In this document: one piece after another, positions 12,801 through 26,327 of the stretch
Layout of the letters: each line of letters starts with the position of its first letter
Position numbering within the stretch: position 1 is the first letter of the stretch
Assembly (NCBI RefSeq): GCF_029227915.1
Contig: NC_079879.1
Span: 10,292,001-10,356,000, forward strand
Direction: 5' to 3'
DNA: 64,000 bases
Source: Hydractinia symbiolongicarpus
Taxonomy: Eukaryota; Cnidaria; Hydrozoa; Anthoathecata; Hydractiniidae
Made by a program: the position numbers and the translations under genes
The notes under the pieces: model-generated
Database searches by the model: none
What the model saw: the letters and a program-made list of their open reading frames with translations, nothing else
What the model was told of the DNA's origin: nothing

Positions 12801-15389
12801 ATTGACATTCGTACGGCATAAATAGTTCAAACACATTACGATGCTACAAACATCTATTGACGGCCCAGTGCGCTAATGTTTTCCTAAAGTTACGCTAATT
12901 TACGCCCTACCAATGTTTAGATCTTTTCCTATTTCTTGAGATTTTGTGAGTTTGGCGCCTAGTTTAACATCTGAAACTAGCTATTTTGATCTAAAAGAGT
13001 ATCAAGTATCTTATCAATCAAAAACGCACAGGCCACAACTCATTAAAAAGGCGTGTCATTTTTTTATTCCGTACCAAGTTTAGGACTAACATCCTAACAA
13101 AAAGGAAGTTAAAGTGGTATAGCATATTTGCCCCCTCTTCCCTGGCACTACACGCGCCCTTTTTACCCCGGGATAAATAGGATTAAAGTCTAAATATGTA
13201 GATGTCTTTTTCGCAAAAATATTTGATAACATTTTTACGTCATTCGCAAAAAATAATACCCGAGGAATGTTTTTCTTTTATCCCACGAAATTATTCACCA
13301 GCAAAAATTAGTACCATTTTAGTTCTTATGTGTTTTTACGAAACGATAAAAACAACACGTGGATCTGTTCCCTCAATGAATTTCATTTCAAGCTTATTTT
13401 CATGTCATTTTGCCTACCAGCCACCATAGATGGCGTTTTAATAACGAGCTAATCAACTACATTGTGAAGCTGTACAGTCAAATGTTTATGTGTGCAAACA
13501 CACCTCGCCTTTTCGAAATGTAGTGAAAAGAATTTTATCAAAATTATATCATGAAACACATGAAGGATTGTCAAGCAAAGTACAAGTAAAACTTACCATC
13601 TCTTTTATTTTGTCTTCTTCTTTTTTATACAATTCAATTGCTTCCATTATTCGTTCAGCCTTGAAAGAAAACAGTAGAAATTTTATGAAAATGGCAACTA
13701 CACTACACTCTTTGGTATTCTTTTTTATAAGAATACCAAAATTTTAACTAGGCTCGTCATTATTTTTATTTTTATATTGTTCTAAACAACAGACCTATTG
13801 TACTTAACCTGAAGTCTCAGCCTGATATTTTTATAAAGCATAAAAAAGCGTGAATATTGACAAAATCATCCAGAAAACAATGTACAGATTTTGATAATTT
13901 TACTGCAGATAAGTGGTAAAAATATGCCAAACTATTTCTTGACATGCCGGATTGGGTTTTACTTGCATTCGGATGAAATCAGGTAATATCGGATGAAACA
14001 TTACTTAAGTTAACCAAGAAGTCTGTATCGGTTCGCAGCGATAATTTTTTACATGTCACCAAAAGTTTAAAACAAAAAATTATATGGTTTGTCAGCAATC
14101 CAGAGATTAAAATTTGCAAATTTATCACTTTTTTGTAAAATAAGCAATAAAAAAGGATAAAGTAGATAGAAAAGAAAATTTTATTCGATTTAAATCCCTT
14201 GAGAGCAACTTACAGCTTTGACAGTTTCCATTGTCTTTTTCCCAGCATGCGCTGCTTCTCCTTCACTTTCACCAGGTATCTACACAAAAATGATAAATAT
14301 CTGAACTAGTAGATCAATTTCTGTATGTTGAAGCTAAGCAAATCAATCAAAATTACCATCAGAATAAAACAGAAAAAAGAGAGAATAACAACGAACTGGG
14401 CATGTAAGACATGTAAAGTTATTTGTCAGTGCGTATGTCAACAAAAACAAATCTTTACTTACAGGTCTTTCACCTCTTTCAAGCATTGACATTTCATCCG
14501 CTTCTTCTCTTTCCTACAATAATCATAGTATGTTTATCATGTGTTATCATTAATAGTTTCCAACAGAATAACTGATACAATATGTAATCACATTACACAT
14601 AGAGCTTCAACACAAGTGGAGAATGTCTCTGCACATTAGTCTCACTTACGTGTTCTCGTTCTTCTTCTATTACTAACAGTTCTTCTGTACGCTGCCACAA
14701 ACGTATCGATTTATCGTGGGAGCCTGTTGCCTATAACGAAACAAACCAGCCAGCGTTATACACACTAGTATTTGTATTCTATAAAAAATCTGAAGGCCTA
14801 CACCAGATGTCCATAAATTCTAAGCGTCCTTTTTACAATAACTGGCTCTAATTCGCCGAGGTTAAAGGAGGTGGAAATGTAACTCTTCCCTTTTATATGT
14901 AATTGAGTGAATAATATAAAAAAAACCTATTTTTATGTGATAATACTAATTAAAAATCATATATTACTGGAAAGTCCCTTTAAATAAGGTATATAAATGT
15001 TTTTTTTTATTTCTCAATATATATACACAGAGTGCACATGACAAACTACTGAATGCGGGCTGTGTTCACTATTCCTTCTTTTATCGTAATTATTAATTCA
15101 TTCAGACAGAGATTTTTAACAATCGTCGATTGTAAAAATTAAGGCGCGTCATGGCGCGTGGCCTTGTGGTTATGGAGTTCGCTTCGTAATCACAAGGTCC
15201 GTGGTTCGGTCCACAGCGCGGGCATGTTTAGCAAGTGCCTTTACCACAGCTACGGGTCAACCCATGCCATGTGAGGGAAATTGGGTAGGTATTGCCAGTG
15301 TATACTTAATGTATACATTCAGAACACAGGACCCACATTAATAACAGTGTTTCCAACACTGAAGTGGCTATATCCTGTATAAATATTCG

Positions 15390-15471
<82 letters not shown>

Positions 15472-18400
15472 TTCCAATCAAAAACACTTTTGTCGCAAAC
15501 TCTCTAAAAAATGACGTCATACAATAGCAAGAAAAGCGTAAAAACTATTACATTTTTTTCTAGTTTTCGCGTCCTCAAGCTCAACATTGAGTAAATTAAC
15601 CCATGTTTACACCACTCTTAAATATTTGCATTAACGTGCAGTTGAAGAAGGTGAAATGATAATAAATCAACGATTAAGAGGACAAAGTCAAGTGGGATCT
15701 GCCCTTACAGATGGATGGCTTGAACTTGTAATGAAGCCATGAGATCATTTTATAGTACAATTGAATTTTGTTACGCTATGTACAGCATAGTTTGTTACAT
15801 ACCACATACTCTCCACTATTGCTCACTGCCATTGACCAAATCTCTGCATGATGTCCCTAAATAATAAAGTTATAGACAATTTAAAACAATTCTTTCCCTT
15901 TCTCTTTGTATCCTGTTGAGAGGTGCATCATAAAATTTGTAAAAGAACCAAATTTACTCATAAAAGAACTATTTATGTATTTTTATTTTTCAAATATACG
16001 ACATCAATTATCTCATTTCTGCGTTTTAAATTTATTTCAAGCTAAAAATCGTTAAATATAACAAATTTAGGTCAAATCGCCAAAATTTTCTTTTGCAAAT
16101 AAGGTAAAAAAAGACTTATAATCATCTATATTCCTTCTTAATCGTCAACTGCTGCATTTTAGAATTTCACCAGTAATAGCATCGCATTTTGCTTGAATGA
16201 AATCCTCTTTCAGTACACAGGGTTACTGCGAGTTTACCACGAGAATAATTAGATGTAAGGCAATCCGACATTTTTGTTCAAGGGTATAAAATGACGATGA
16301 ACAAATTTTCAAATAAAAATGGCCTTAGAGCATTTTGTGACTAGAAATATAGAGAAGTGCACTGCTGTATGTAGCACGAGGTGAGCAAGGTTCCTTTCTC
16401 CTACGTCAATTTTAGTTGTTTCACACGATATGACAGTATATTGGCTAAAATATTGAAAATTGACAAGGCTCAAAAATTGAATGCCACCTCAGAAAGTAAG
16501 ATAACAGTATTACAAGTTGCAATAATAATAAAAACTAATGATGCCCACTTTAACATATCAACGAAAACATACCTGCAGTGTCATAATATTTTCAAATTTA
16601 TCAGCATCCCAATATTTCAGCGTTTTGTCTTTACTTGATGAGAAGAAGTAGTGTGTTTTAGAAACAAACTAAAAGTCAAGACATGAACAGACTTTAAATA
16701 ACAATTTTTTACTGCCAGGGTACAATATATTGAGATTTTTAACGTCACTTACTTGTATACTTGTAATGCTAAAAAAATAAATTAAAAAAAGTGTAAGCAT
16801 TTAGAAGGACAGTGTCATAATCTTTAACGATCAAATGAACCATTTTGAATACTTAATTTCCAACCTGTCATCATGAGCAAATATAGACTTGTGACAATCA
16901 CCAAAATCTAATCCCCAAATTTTGATGTTTTTATCAGCTGATCCAGTTATAAGAAGGGAATTATCCTAAAGCAGCAAAATAAAGAAAACGTATAAAAGAA
17001 AAACATATCGGCTTAAGTTAACTTTAAGATAGAGGAGATAAAATGTATAAAACAAACGCCTACCAATGATATATCCATGCAGAGGACTGGAAACTTATGA
17101 CCATATAATGATAAGAAAAACTATAAACAAAATGGAATATATACACTATTTTTGAAATGTATGATACTGGGCAAAAATAAGTAAGTAAAAAGTATGCCTA
17201 CTTTGAGTGTATCCGAGAAAAACACCTTGACAGTGCTATCCAACAGTGAAACCGCAAGTAGACGACCATCGGGACTAAAAGAAAACAACATTACATCATT
17301 CTTAAACACAATGAAAATTTTAGTTAAATAATGGATAGTTTTTAACCAAATAATGAAATAGTTTACCATTTTTCTTACCTATATTTTACTGCCAAAACTT
17401 CTTCAGTCATCTTTAATGTTTGAGCATGACTCATGCTCAGCCTCTTGCTAAATGAAATAATCAATGTTATTTTGTAGATGATGACTTATCATGTCACGTG
17501 TGTGTACTATTCTTCACTAAGAATGGTTTACCCTGATAAGACCTTTGATTATGACAGGTGAGTACAATAAGTGTGATGAAATAAAACTTATTTCACTCAT
17601 CATGAATGGAAGTACAATAAAAGTGAATTATTCTCAGAAAAAATAAACACACAGAATAAATCTTTATCAGCATGCCATCCAGATAAACCAAAGTTGTCAT
17701 CAAAATATTGCTGCACGTAGTGTAGCAGATACGTTTGTGGCCTGCAGTTATTGCAAAGTTGGACAAATTCCGCTTACTGCAAGGCACAACGTAACTTGGA
17801 TATAATTTCCAAATATTTTGTTATGATTATTGCCTCTTTTAATCCCTGTTGCTACTAGCATTAATGTTGACCCTGGAAACCAAGGAAAATAAAGTTTTGA
17901 ACCCTTATTTGAAACTAAGAAGCAAAGGCAACTTGACAGCAAACTAAACGGGTCAAGTCTATTTTCATGCAGGTCCTAAAACTATCAACATTAAAACATT
18001 GGACTTTACCTGTGTTTTGAAAAATCACTATCTTCTACTAGTTCGAATTCCCAAAATTTAACATCGTGATCAGCACTACCAGATATAAACCCATTCTAAA
18101 GGAATATACAAAGAAAAAACATATGCAAAAAAACAACCTAGATAAGCAAAAAGATTTCATGAAACTATCCCCAAAAACACACCTTGTCAGGTGAGAGTGC
18201 TATTGACCATACTGCTTCAGTATGAGCATCAACTGATTCCAACAGATTTCCAGAACTAATATCAAAAAGCTGTAATTTTCCACTCTAAAATATAATACAG
18301 AATATATAATTTCTTCCACATACCTTCTATGTCCATATGAAACATCTTACATGCGTTTTATCAAGATTAGATTACTTGAAACCATGATTCTGTAACCATA

Positions 18401-21400
18401 CAAAAGCAGATGTCGTAATTTATTACTAAGTATACCTTGGTTCCCACAATAACATGTCTATCCCCAGGTACAAAAAATGAACATAAACAATAATCTGACT
18501 CCAACGTGCGAATACATTTTTGTGAACTCCTGATAAAATAAAAATTAAACAAGTTGTATAGGTTTCTTTCCTAGATTTTTTTTTAAATGGTCAAAGGTAT
18601 TTCTTAATACCTATTCCAAATTTTCACACATTCTCCAGAACCACTCATTAATAATGTTGCATCTGAATTAAACGCAAGTGTCCTGAAACGAAAACAGGAA
18701 GACTTAGTGTACAAACAATCCATAGGACAGCCTTGACATGAAGATTTGTTTTGGAGGCAAAATAAAGATTTTACTTCAACCCAGCGTGGTATTAAATGGA
18801 GACATTGTTTCTTGCAAAATAAAACGCATTTTAATGTTGATTTTATTTCGGTCAAAATGACCAAAATGAAATTCCATTTTCCCTCAAAATATTTGTGTAA
18901 ACATCGAAAAATAAAACTATTGTGCATGTGTAAAAAATTGCAGTGCATGTGTTGTTGGCACAACCCCGATTTGCAAACACTTTTTTATCCGTAAACTGAT
19001 TACCTAACATCTGTCCTATGTCCCATGCTGGCAATCATAGAGACAAGATTACATTTCATTGGCATTTCTTCTAGTGATACTTTGTAATAGCCAAATGAAT
19101 TACTTGTATATAACAGCAGTAACTAACAAATAAAAATAATTATAATATAAGAATAGTCAAAAATTCTTATTAATTACTTCAATTTAGTTTAAATACCTGT
19201 TAGAACCCCTGTCCCACCATAGAAATTAAATAAAAGTATAATAATATGCACTGAAAATTATCTTTTTCGATTTGAGATCATTACCTTGACATTATTTTTG
19301 CCATCAAAATGAATTGCACATGACCTAAAAATAAAAATCCATCTCGAAGTTAATGCAACTTGAAAAGCAAAAACAAATTCGTACTAAAAAATCGTTAAAT
19401 GACGGACCTTAGTTTTTGTTTTAACTGGAAAGTTTGTATTTTCTTTATTTCATCACCAACCTCTTGCTCCACATCAAGGGCTATCTAAAGCGAAATGGTT
19501 TTGCTTCTTGATATACATTCTTAGGGTGTAGCTTTTCACTCACATGTAATGAATTTTAAAATATTGCATTGACTGGTGTTTGTTATTAGACAAATCAACA
19601 CTACATAAAAATAACAAGCACTGATGATTTGATGAAAACCAACCGATGTCTATGATTTAATTTTTATCTTAATAATTGAATCAAAAAATACTTTTTCAAA
19701 AGTTACTAACTTGAAGGGAAAAAATTAGCATGGCATAGAATTTTCAATTCGAAAACTCACCTCGTTGCATTGTTCTACTTCCGGCTTCTTTCTAAATCAA
19801 AAAAATATGAGGTTGAAGAAACTATAATTAGATTATAACAATATTTGAAGTTAAAAAAATTAAAAAGAGGTTACTTCTGCTTCTTTATTAACTTTTTCCT
19901 TCTTTTATGTATAGCATGTTTTATTTCTTCATCACTATGAATTTGATATAATTCCAGTGTTGTATCTGTTCCCTAACGCAAAACACAAAGAACTAGCAAA
20001 GTCAAACCCTGTTAACAATAATGCTGATAAAATAACCGCCTTTAAGAATAACAACAATAAATTCTACCACCTTAAAATGACACACTAATGCTATTGGATA
20101 TAGCATCCACCTGCCTACAATGACTACTGCTTATATGTACTTAAAGTGGCTGTTATGGCAATGTTTAAAAGTAATGACCAGGTTTAAAAGTAAATGGCCA
20201 CTCGATACTGACTTGTAGCCTTCACCAACTGTTAGCCTTGTCGTAAAGCGTTTGTTTTAAGTGTGAAAAGTCTTGGGTTCAAGCACCAGTTGAGTCATGC
20301 CAGAAACTCTAAAGTGTAAATCTTTCCCTTCTGCTTAGAGTTCAGCAAGGGAATAGGATTGATGTTTTATGTGGTTGTCTAATTGAGCAATTGCAGTGCC
20401 TGCAAATGGAAGCTTCAAATACACTAGGACCCCCTTTTGCAGTACCCTTGTTGATAGTACTACCAATAGAAACAGGGAGGCTGTCCTATAGGTAAATAAC
20501 TTCAATAATATTAATAATGCATACATACATGACAGGCAATATATTTCCCAGTATAATCTACAGATAGTGTCATCACACGCCCTTTTCCTTGCCGCATGAT
20601 CGATCCAATTAACTCACATCTTAAAGGGCCCTTGAAAAAAGTTATACATTTGTAATACTAATAAATCCTGTCATCAAATACTAAAAAAAATTCTGAGAAG
20701 CATACTTCTTCATTATCTTTACCGTCCTCAATTTTGTACACTCGCAACTCTGAATCTCCAGACCCAGTAAGAAGTCTAGTTTCGTTATTGACTAAACATG
20801 TCTGCCATATCTAAAATTGATCACAAGAGTGGACAGTGAAAAACAACTTCTCTTTTATTAATGCCTACATTTTGGATAAAACAAGAAACATGTATAACTT
20901 CTTTTAAAATGTTGTTTGTTCATGCTTCTTCTTCCAAAGATAATGAGAAACTTTAGCTTTTGAAACAAATTATACACAAGCTTTAAATTAATTAAAAGCA
21001 TTATACTTTTTGCACGCCAATAGCCCTTTTTTAACACGTTTTAACAGGTTAAAGAAAAAATCTTCAAAATAATTGTTCTTTTGAAATAATTTTCTTTTAA
21101 ATGGTGTAGAATCTATTTGATAACATTAACTATTTTGTTAAACATGATACAAGAAACGGTTGTTGAGCCGTTGATAATCTAATGCTGAAAATGAATTTTG
21201 GCAAGATATGGTGATGAATACATCAAAATGGATTTCAATGGAAATCTAAATAAGAGAGAACTGACCATGTGCTTTTGCTAAAAAGAACATTCTCCTGAGT
21301 GTGAGTGTTCAGAGGTCTACATATTTTTGGAAATCCCTTATAGCAAAGAGTTTATTCACCTTTTCGCGATCTGGAAATATTTCAAATATACTAAGAGCAT

Positions 21401-24400
21401 GTCAAAATATCCTTAAAATTATGATAAAAAAATCAGACAAAAAAAACAGTTTTACAGTGATGGTTTTTAAATAAAAATTAAACAGAAAAAGACGTTAAGC
21501 TGTACCTACAAAAAAAAAAAGATTTATATTTTTATGAGCAGGGTATTATTAGAGAAAAACGACAAGTTATATGTAATAAGCAACGCAATGCTATTATTTA
21601 ATAATATTAAAAATAAAACTTCTTGTTTGTCTTGGTATATTTTTACTTAGCCATTACACAAACTTACAGTAAAGAACATAAAAATATGCTAAAAGTTTTT
21701 CACATTGCTAACTTGCTGGATTTAGTTTTCTAAATTCTGATACGGTAAAAACCTGATGGTAATTCATAGAAAGTTAGCGGGTTTAAAAGTGAATGTGAAT
21801 AATCATAATGCCAAAATCATAAAGTTTTTATAACACACTGCATGATTTGTAATAATATATACTAAATTAAATTAATAATTATGTTCTGTAGCCTTTAAAT
21901 TACAAACCAAATTAAACTTAAATGTTTTTTTTTACGCTACCTCACTTTTATGACCAACCAACGTTAGAAAACAATGCTGAGTATCTAAATCCCAGAATTT
22001 CACAAGCATATCTTTTGAACTAAAAATATAACAGATCTCACCCATAAGAGAAATGATAAGCTAAATGGTTGCTAGCAAAACTTATTTATTCTGCATCATT
22101 GACTTACCTCGTGATCAAAACATTTTTTTGAGTCATAAAATGACAACTTGTCACCATTCCCTTGTGGCCTTTCAACCTGTGTAATAAGGTACAAATAATG
22201 CAATATATACCATCAGAATACTTTAAAATTGCATTTTTATTAAAAAAAAATCTATTTTAAACTTTTTTATTGAAAAAAATTCTCTTGTTTGTTTATGTTC
22301 CTTCTGAAATGTTTTCAATTTTCCCCTATATATATGAGGAATGGTCCTTAAGGACTAAAATATGCTGATAACAGCAGCAAAAATCTGAAAATCATAAGCC
22401 ACATTTGTAGTACACAGTGTTTCACAATGTTGTCTATGGTATGGGCTGTAGCTGAAACTTGTTAAAGCAACATCTTAATTCTTTGCGGTTAAAGCTAAGG
22501 AATCATGACTTGAAATTGAAGACAATGCAAAGAAATGTCATGAGTAGAGCAAGTGAAAAAAGAGGAAGTTTGAATTCACCAGTTGTATTTCTATATATAT
22601 AATTATATATGTAGCAAATTTTATGTGTACGTTTCTTGCACATTGCAATCAAAGCACCCTGTACATAGATTCCATAAATTTGAGCCGTTGGCTCACTCTT
22701 TACACCACGTAACAAAGAAACCGTTGTTTGCTATTTCCCGTAACTGATACTAAGATTTGGTTGTGATATATTGGAATTAATTATCTTAAAGTTTATGTTA
22801 GTAAAACAAGAAATAAGTTTAAACTTATATTTTTACATATATAGATAAAAAGTCAGAAATTCCATGATTAATACACTAAAAGTTTGTTTCAAAGAAATAA
22901 AATTATTAATATAATTGTGGTGAACAAAACATTTTACAGAACAAATTTATAATCTTTGCTGGCGTGAATAAAAAGAAGAATAAGTTTCTGTGGAATTTGT
23001 GTTGTTAATGGTTTTTGCATTATGCTAGGTGCGAAAGGTTTATTATTGGTCTTTGTGTTACCCATTACCCATAACCATATTTGATAAATAAAAAATATGA
23101 CATAAAACAAGATAAGACAACTGGTAACTAATAGTGTGTTGCGAGTACAATATATGTTGTTTCAAATATGTTGTTACAAAGAAAGCAATACAGTGTTAAC
23201 TGTAAAGAACAAATTAATGTTAATAGTAATGAATACAAAAAATATAAAAATTCCAAAGTATACATTGTGATTATCAGAAGTAAATAAGTTCCATTTAGGT
23301 GCATCTAAACCTTTTAGTTTTAAATTTCTGCAAAATTACAGCCATATTGAAGTTGTAGAAGTATTTCCAAAACGCCATTAGAAGGTGTTAATACGAAATC
23401 TTGAATCGATAATGTTAGTTACTTTTCTTAGATGCTTTTTTATTTCTTAAACATGCCGAAACAATTGAGGAAACAATTTAAACCAAAAAAAAAAATAATC
23501 TGTGTATACATTGATTAATTGATTAAATCAAATACTAATTAATGCAAAATGACAAAACATGTTTAAGTGGGTAAAACTAATGTAAATTAAATCGAAATGC
23601 AAATTAGTGGAGGTTTTGGATACTGTACTGGTAAGTTAAATTGTTACTTATTACTGTGCATAAAAACCGGAAATTGATAAAACCTCAGCAAAGCTATATT
23701 TTGAGTAGGATAAAGCCAATCAAAAATACGTTACCTGTATAAACCCCTCTCACCAACAATATCCCAAACAATTATTTCAGTATCCTGTATTAAAAAAAAG
23801 AGATGCAATATGTTGTTAACGTAGTCTTTCTCTAACTCATTAAAATCAGACAATTTTTTAAGGTACAAAAATTAATTACAGAGGATCCAGAAACAAGTCT
23901 TGTTCCATTGTGATCAAATGATAAACAAGTTGCAGCAGATTTATGACCACTAAAATGGAACATGCAAGTGTTAGACAAAAGCAAAAACAAAATAACAACA
24001 AAACACAGACATTAAATGGAGATTTAATAATGCACAGCCCTCTGAATTAGTGAAAATGTTAGGGGTCAGCTTCAACAGTAAAACAGAAATCACTCATTTC
24101 GAACTTTCGTCGGACAAAACGCCTGATAGATCTCTGTCTTGGTCAGACACCCCCCACTTTCAGATCTCAGAATTATTAAATAGTCCTGGTTCTTTTACTC
24201 CAAGAGCAAGCCTATTCATAGCCAACCTGATCATCCTAGCTAATTCACAGACTCCTGACTTAGTTAAAAGAACTACGTAGACACAAATCTCTTTTGCCTG
24301 GCCCCGTCGTCCTTGGTCCAGGTCTTACACAACAAAACCAGCCATGCAGTTCTTAACTAATGCGGAGATGAACGCCGACTGAGCACAGAAGTTCGCAAAA

Positions 24401-26317
24401 CTGCACTTACAGTCGGAGCAAACATTTTATCATGGATTTAATCGTAGATAATTTCTTCATTTGACAAAACTATTGGAAACCATACCAGGTTTGAATTTAA
24501 TGGATTTTTTTCCTCATGTCACAAGCTTATTCAAACAATTTTAAAAACGAAACCCACATGTATAAATTTTTTTAATTGTAGCTGAGCTTTCTGAATGAAT
24601 TTTGAAGTTTTGTTTAAGCCATGTGGATAAGGTTTTTTTTTTAATTTGAAAACGAAGCATATTCTTGCCTATTTGCTTGTGATGACCTGAAAAATAACTA
24701 CAAAATTTATGAAAAGGACAGTATAGTCATGCATACTATTTTGGACATGTAGAAAAGGAAGTTAAGATTGAGAGAGTGGCTATACGTAGACGCTCGATCA
24801 TTGTGTTCGGGGTTCACAATTCAAAACGTCCCTACTTTTCCACTGCAAAATGAATGGGCAACATCGCATGCGTAACATCCTCTGAATGGTGTTTTACATT
24901 GCACGGGTTACTTGATTCAAATATTTCTGAAAATGACTGATGCTTGGTATGATCTAACCAAGACTTTTTTTGACGAATAAATAAGTAGCTAGCAAGATTA
25001 GTAAGTTGGAAAGAGTGCTTTGAGCAGTCTATAAACCACTGCGGCAAAATTTTACCGTCGTGGAGACAAGACAGCATTCACAACGGGAAAAGCTGAATGC
25101 CGCCGTGGATTCAGAGGACTGTAACACAACAACAAACATAAGCCGCCTCTTTAAAGTTCTCCCTTCTCGTTACAGCTTTATTTAAACATATAGGGCCTAT
25201 ACAATCTTACCCAGAATATTTAATTGCAAACCAAGTTGCCGATCCTGGGTTATTGGGTCATTTTGGCAAAAATTTTGTGTTAAGCAATTCATTTAATAAT
25301 CTATACATTGATAAAAACTACTGATGACGAAAAATGTAAAAATTTGCTACTACTCAAATATGACCAAAATTTGTGCAGGATAATTAAATCTGAAATTCTA
25401 TGTGAATATCTTGAGAATGGAAATACAAAAACTTTTTAACCAACTTCTATAATATAACTCCAACATCCTCTCATACCTCAGGTTTCCTAATGCTGCAAAT
25501 AAAAAATTGAAAAGTGACAGGTGGAGCAGAAAACAAGCTTAATAGTGAAAAATAGCTTGAAGAGCTCTCATTGATCTTCCAAAAATTTCCAGGAATTTCC
25601 ATTTAAGAAGAAATTCTATTGTTAATATACCCTTTCTACATTTTATGTTGGCCCCATTTGACTTATTATCACTGCATAACATGGAAATGTGAAATATTAT
25701 TTTTTGAAATAAAAGTAGCGTTAACATAAAAAATGACAAAAATAAAGCACATGCAGCACTTTGTGAATGAGGATAAACAACTGTGGCCTAATAAAAGTTT
25801 ACCTGAAAGATATTTCATTTGTAAAATTTTTTAAATCCCATAGCTTAACTGAACCATCGTTAAACCTAAAATACACAAGAGTATAAAAAATGTATTAGCA
25901 TCTTGTTTTACACATTTTCTGTGATGAACAGGATATACAAAAATATACAAAAGAGAAATATACCCTGCAGCTATTACATTGGTAGACTTTGCTATTGATG
26001 TTATTTCACTGTTCTTTCCTTTTAGTGTGCAGACCTATAAAGAAAGAAAAACTTAAATACACATCAGTAGGAGGACATACAGCACTGACAGAAAGTTTGC
26101 AATCTTATAGAAGCCTAACCTTTTCGGCTTTCCTAACATCCCAGACTACAACATTTTCTAGTGCTCCAGTTACACCATATATAGATGACAATTTTGTAGA
26201 TGCAACAGAGGATTTATTTGGAAACTGGTCTAGTAACAACAGGTTACATCTTGTACTGCCGATAACTCCAAATGTTGAGAGTTCTTCATATCGCTTATAT
26301 GTTTTTGCCAGCGGCAT
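9866..26317 (-). CDS. WDR3: WDR3 / UTP12 (Dip2), WD40 protein of the small-subunit processome
   Basis: U3 snoRNP/UTP-B subunit for 18S rRNA maturation in the nucleolus. Thirty-five coding exons join in phase (2712 nt, 903 aa): 26317-26120, 26034-25964, 25865-25803, 23949-23880, 23784-23735, 22176-22108, 22019-21941, 20810-20706, 20630-20526, 19972-19875, 19791-19761, 19484-19408, 19324-19285, 19122-19004, 18682-18611, 18529-18436, 18284-18183, 18095-18010, 17447-17379, 17274-17202, 17120-17064, 16965-16865, 16768-16753, 16668-16573, 15856-15803, 14730-14650, 14513-14463, 14279-14214, 13659-13597, 12282-12232, 12157-12114, 11829-11751, 11616-11567, 11235-11142, 10003-9866. Marks: N-terminal FGVIGS, WD motifs (VVVWDV, VKLWDL, VKFWDL, LRVYKI, VKIWNR, IKIWGL, IRLWQR), [19 protein letters not shown] and C-terminal VGFNLAGL opening the basic Utp12 tail. 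The length matches the family. Start [10 protein letters not shown] lies 10 nt after an acceptor. Confidence 0.95.
15143..15470 (+). mobile_element. tRNA-derived SINE with (AAT)n tail, inside a WDR3 intron
   Basis: The head resembles a tRNA: GTGGCCTTGTGGTTATGG (box A-like) is followed by CGCTTCGTAATCA and box B GGTTCGGTCC (15203-15212). A unique body follows with CAACCCATG, and the element ends in a long (AAT)n run. The same head and CAACCCATG/CCCATG body recur at 62638-62775. It lies between WDR3 exons 15803-15856 and 14650-14730, antisense to none of them. Confidence 0.7.
15391..15470. repeat. (AAT)n microsatellite
   Basis: About 26 uninterrupted AAT triplets form the 3' tail of the SINE. 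It is likely to be length-polymorphic. Confidence 0.95.
23950..25802. other. Long WDR3 intron with an unidentified insert
   Basis: This is the longest intron of the gene (1.85 kb). The central part, about 24050-25150, is richer in G+C than the flanks and carries open frames on both strands (24050-24280 plus, 24832-25077 minus) with no recognisable domain. It could be a worn transposon fragment. No terminal repeats were found by eye. Confidence 0.35.
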
Positions 26318-26327
26318 AGTTATATAC

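Noticed and set aside
20215-20345. tRNA-like sequence with box B GGTTCAAGC
   Set aside because: Box A and stems are poor and no match to the two SINE copies was found beyond the box; too weak to annotate.
25475-25502. Possible 16-nt exon between WDR3 exons 3 and 4
   Set aside because: Exons 3 and 4 already join in phase and reproduce the expected ISFSGHKSA sequence, so no extra exon is needed.
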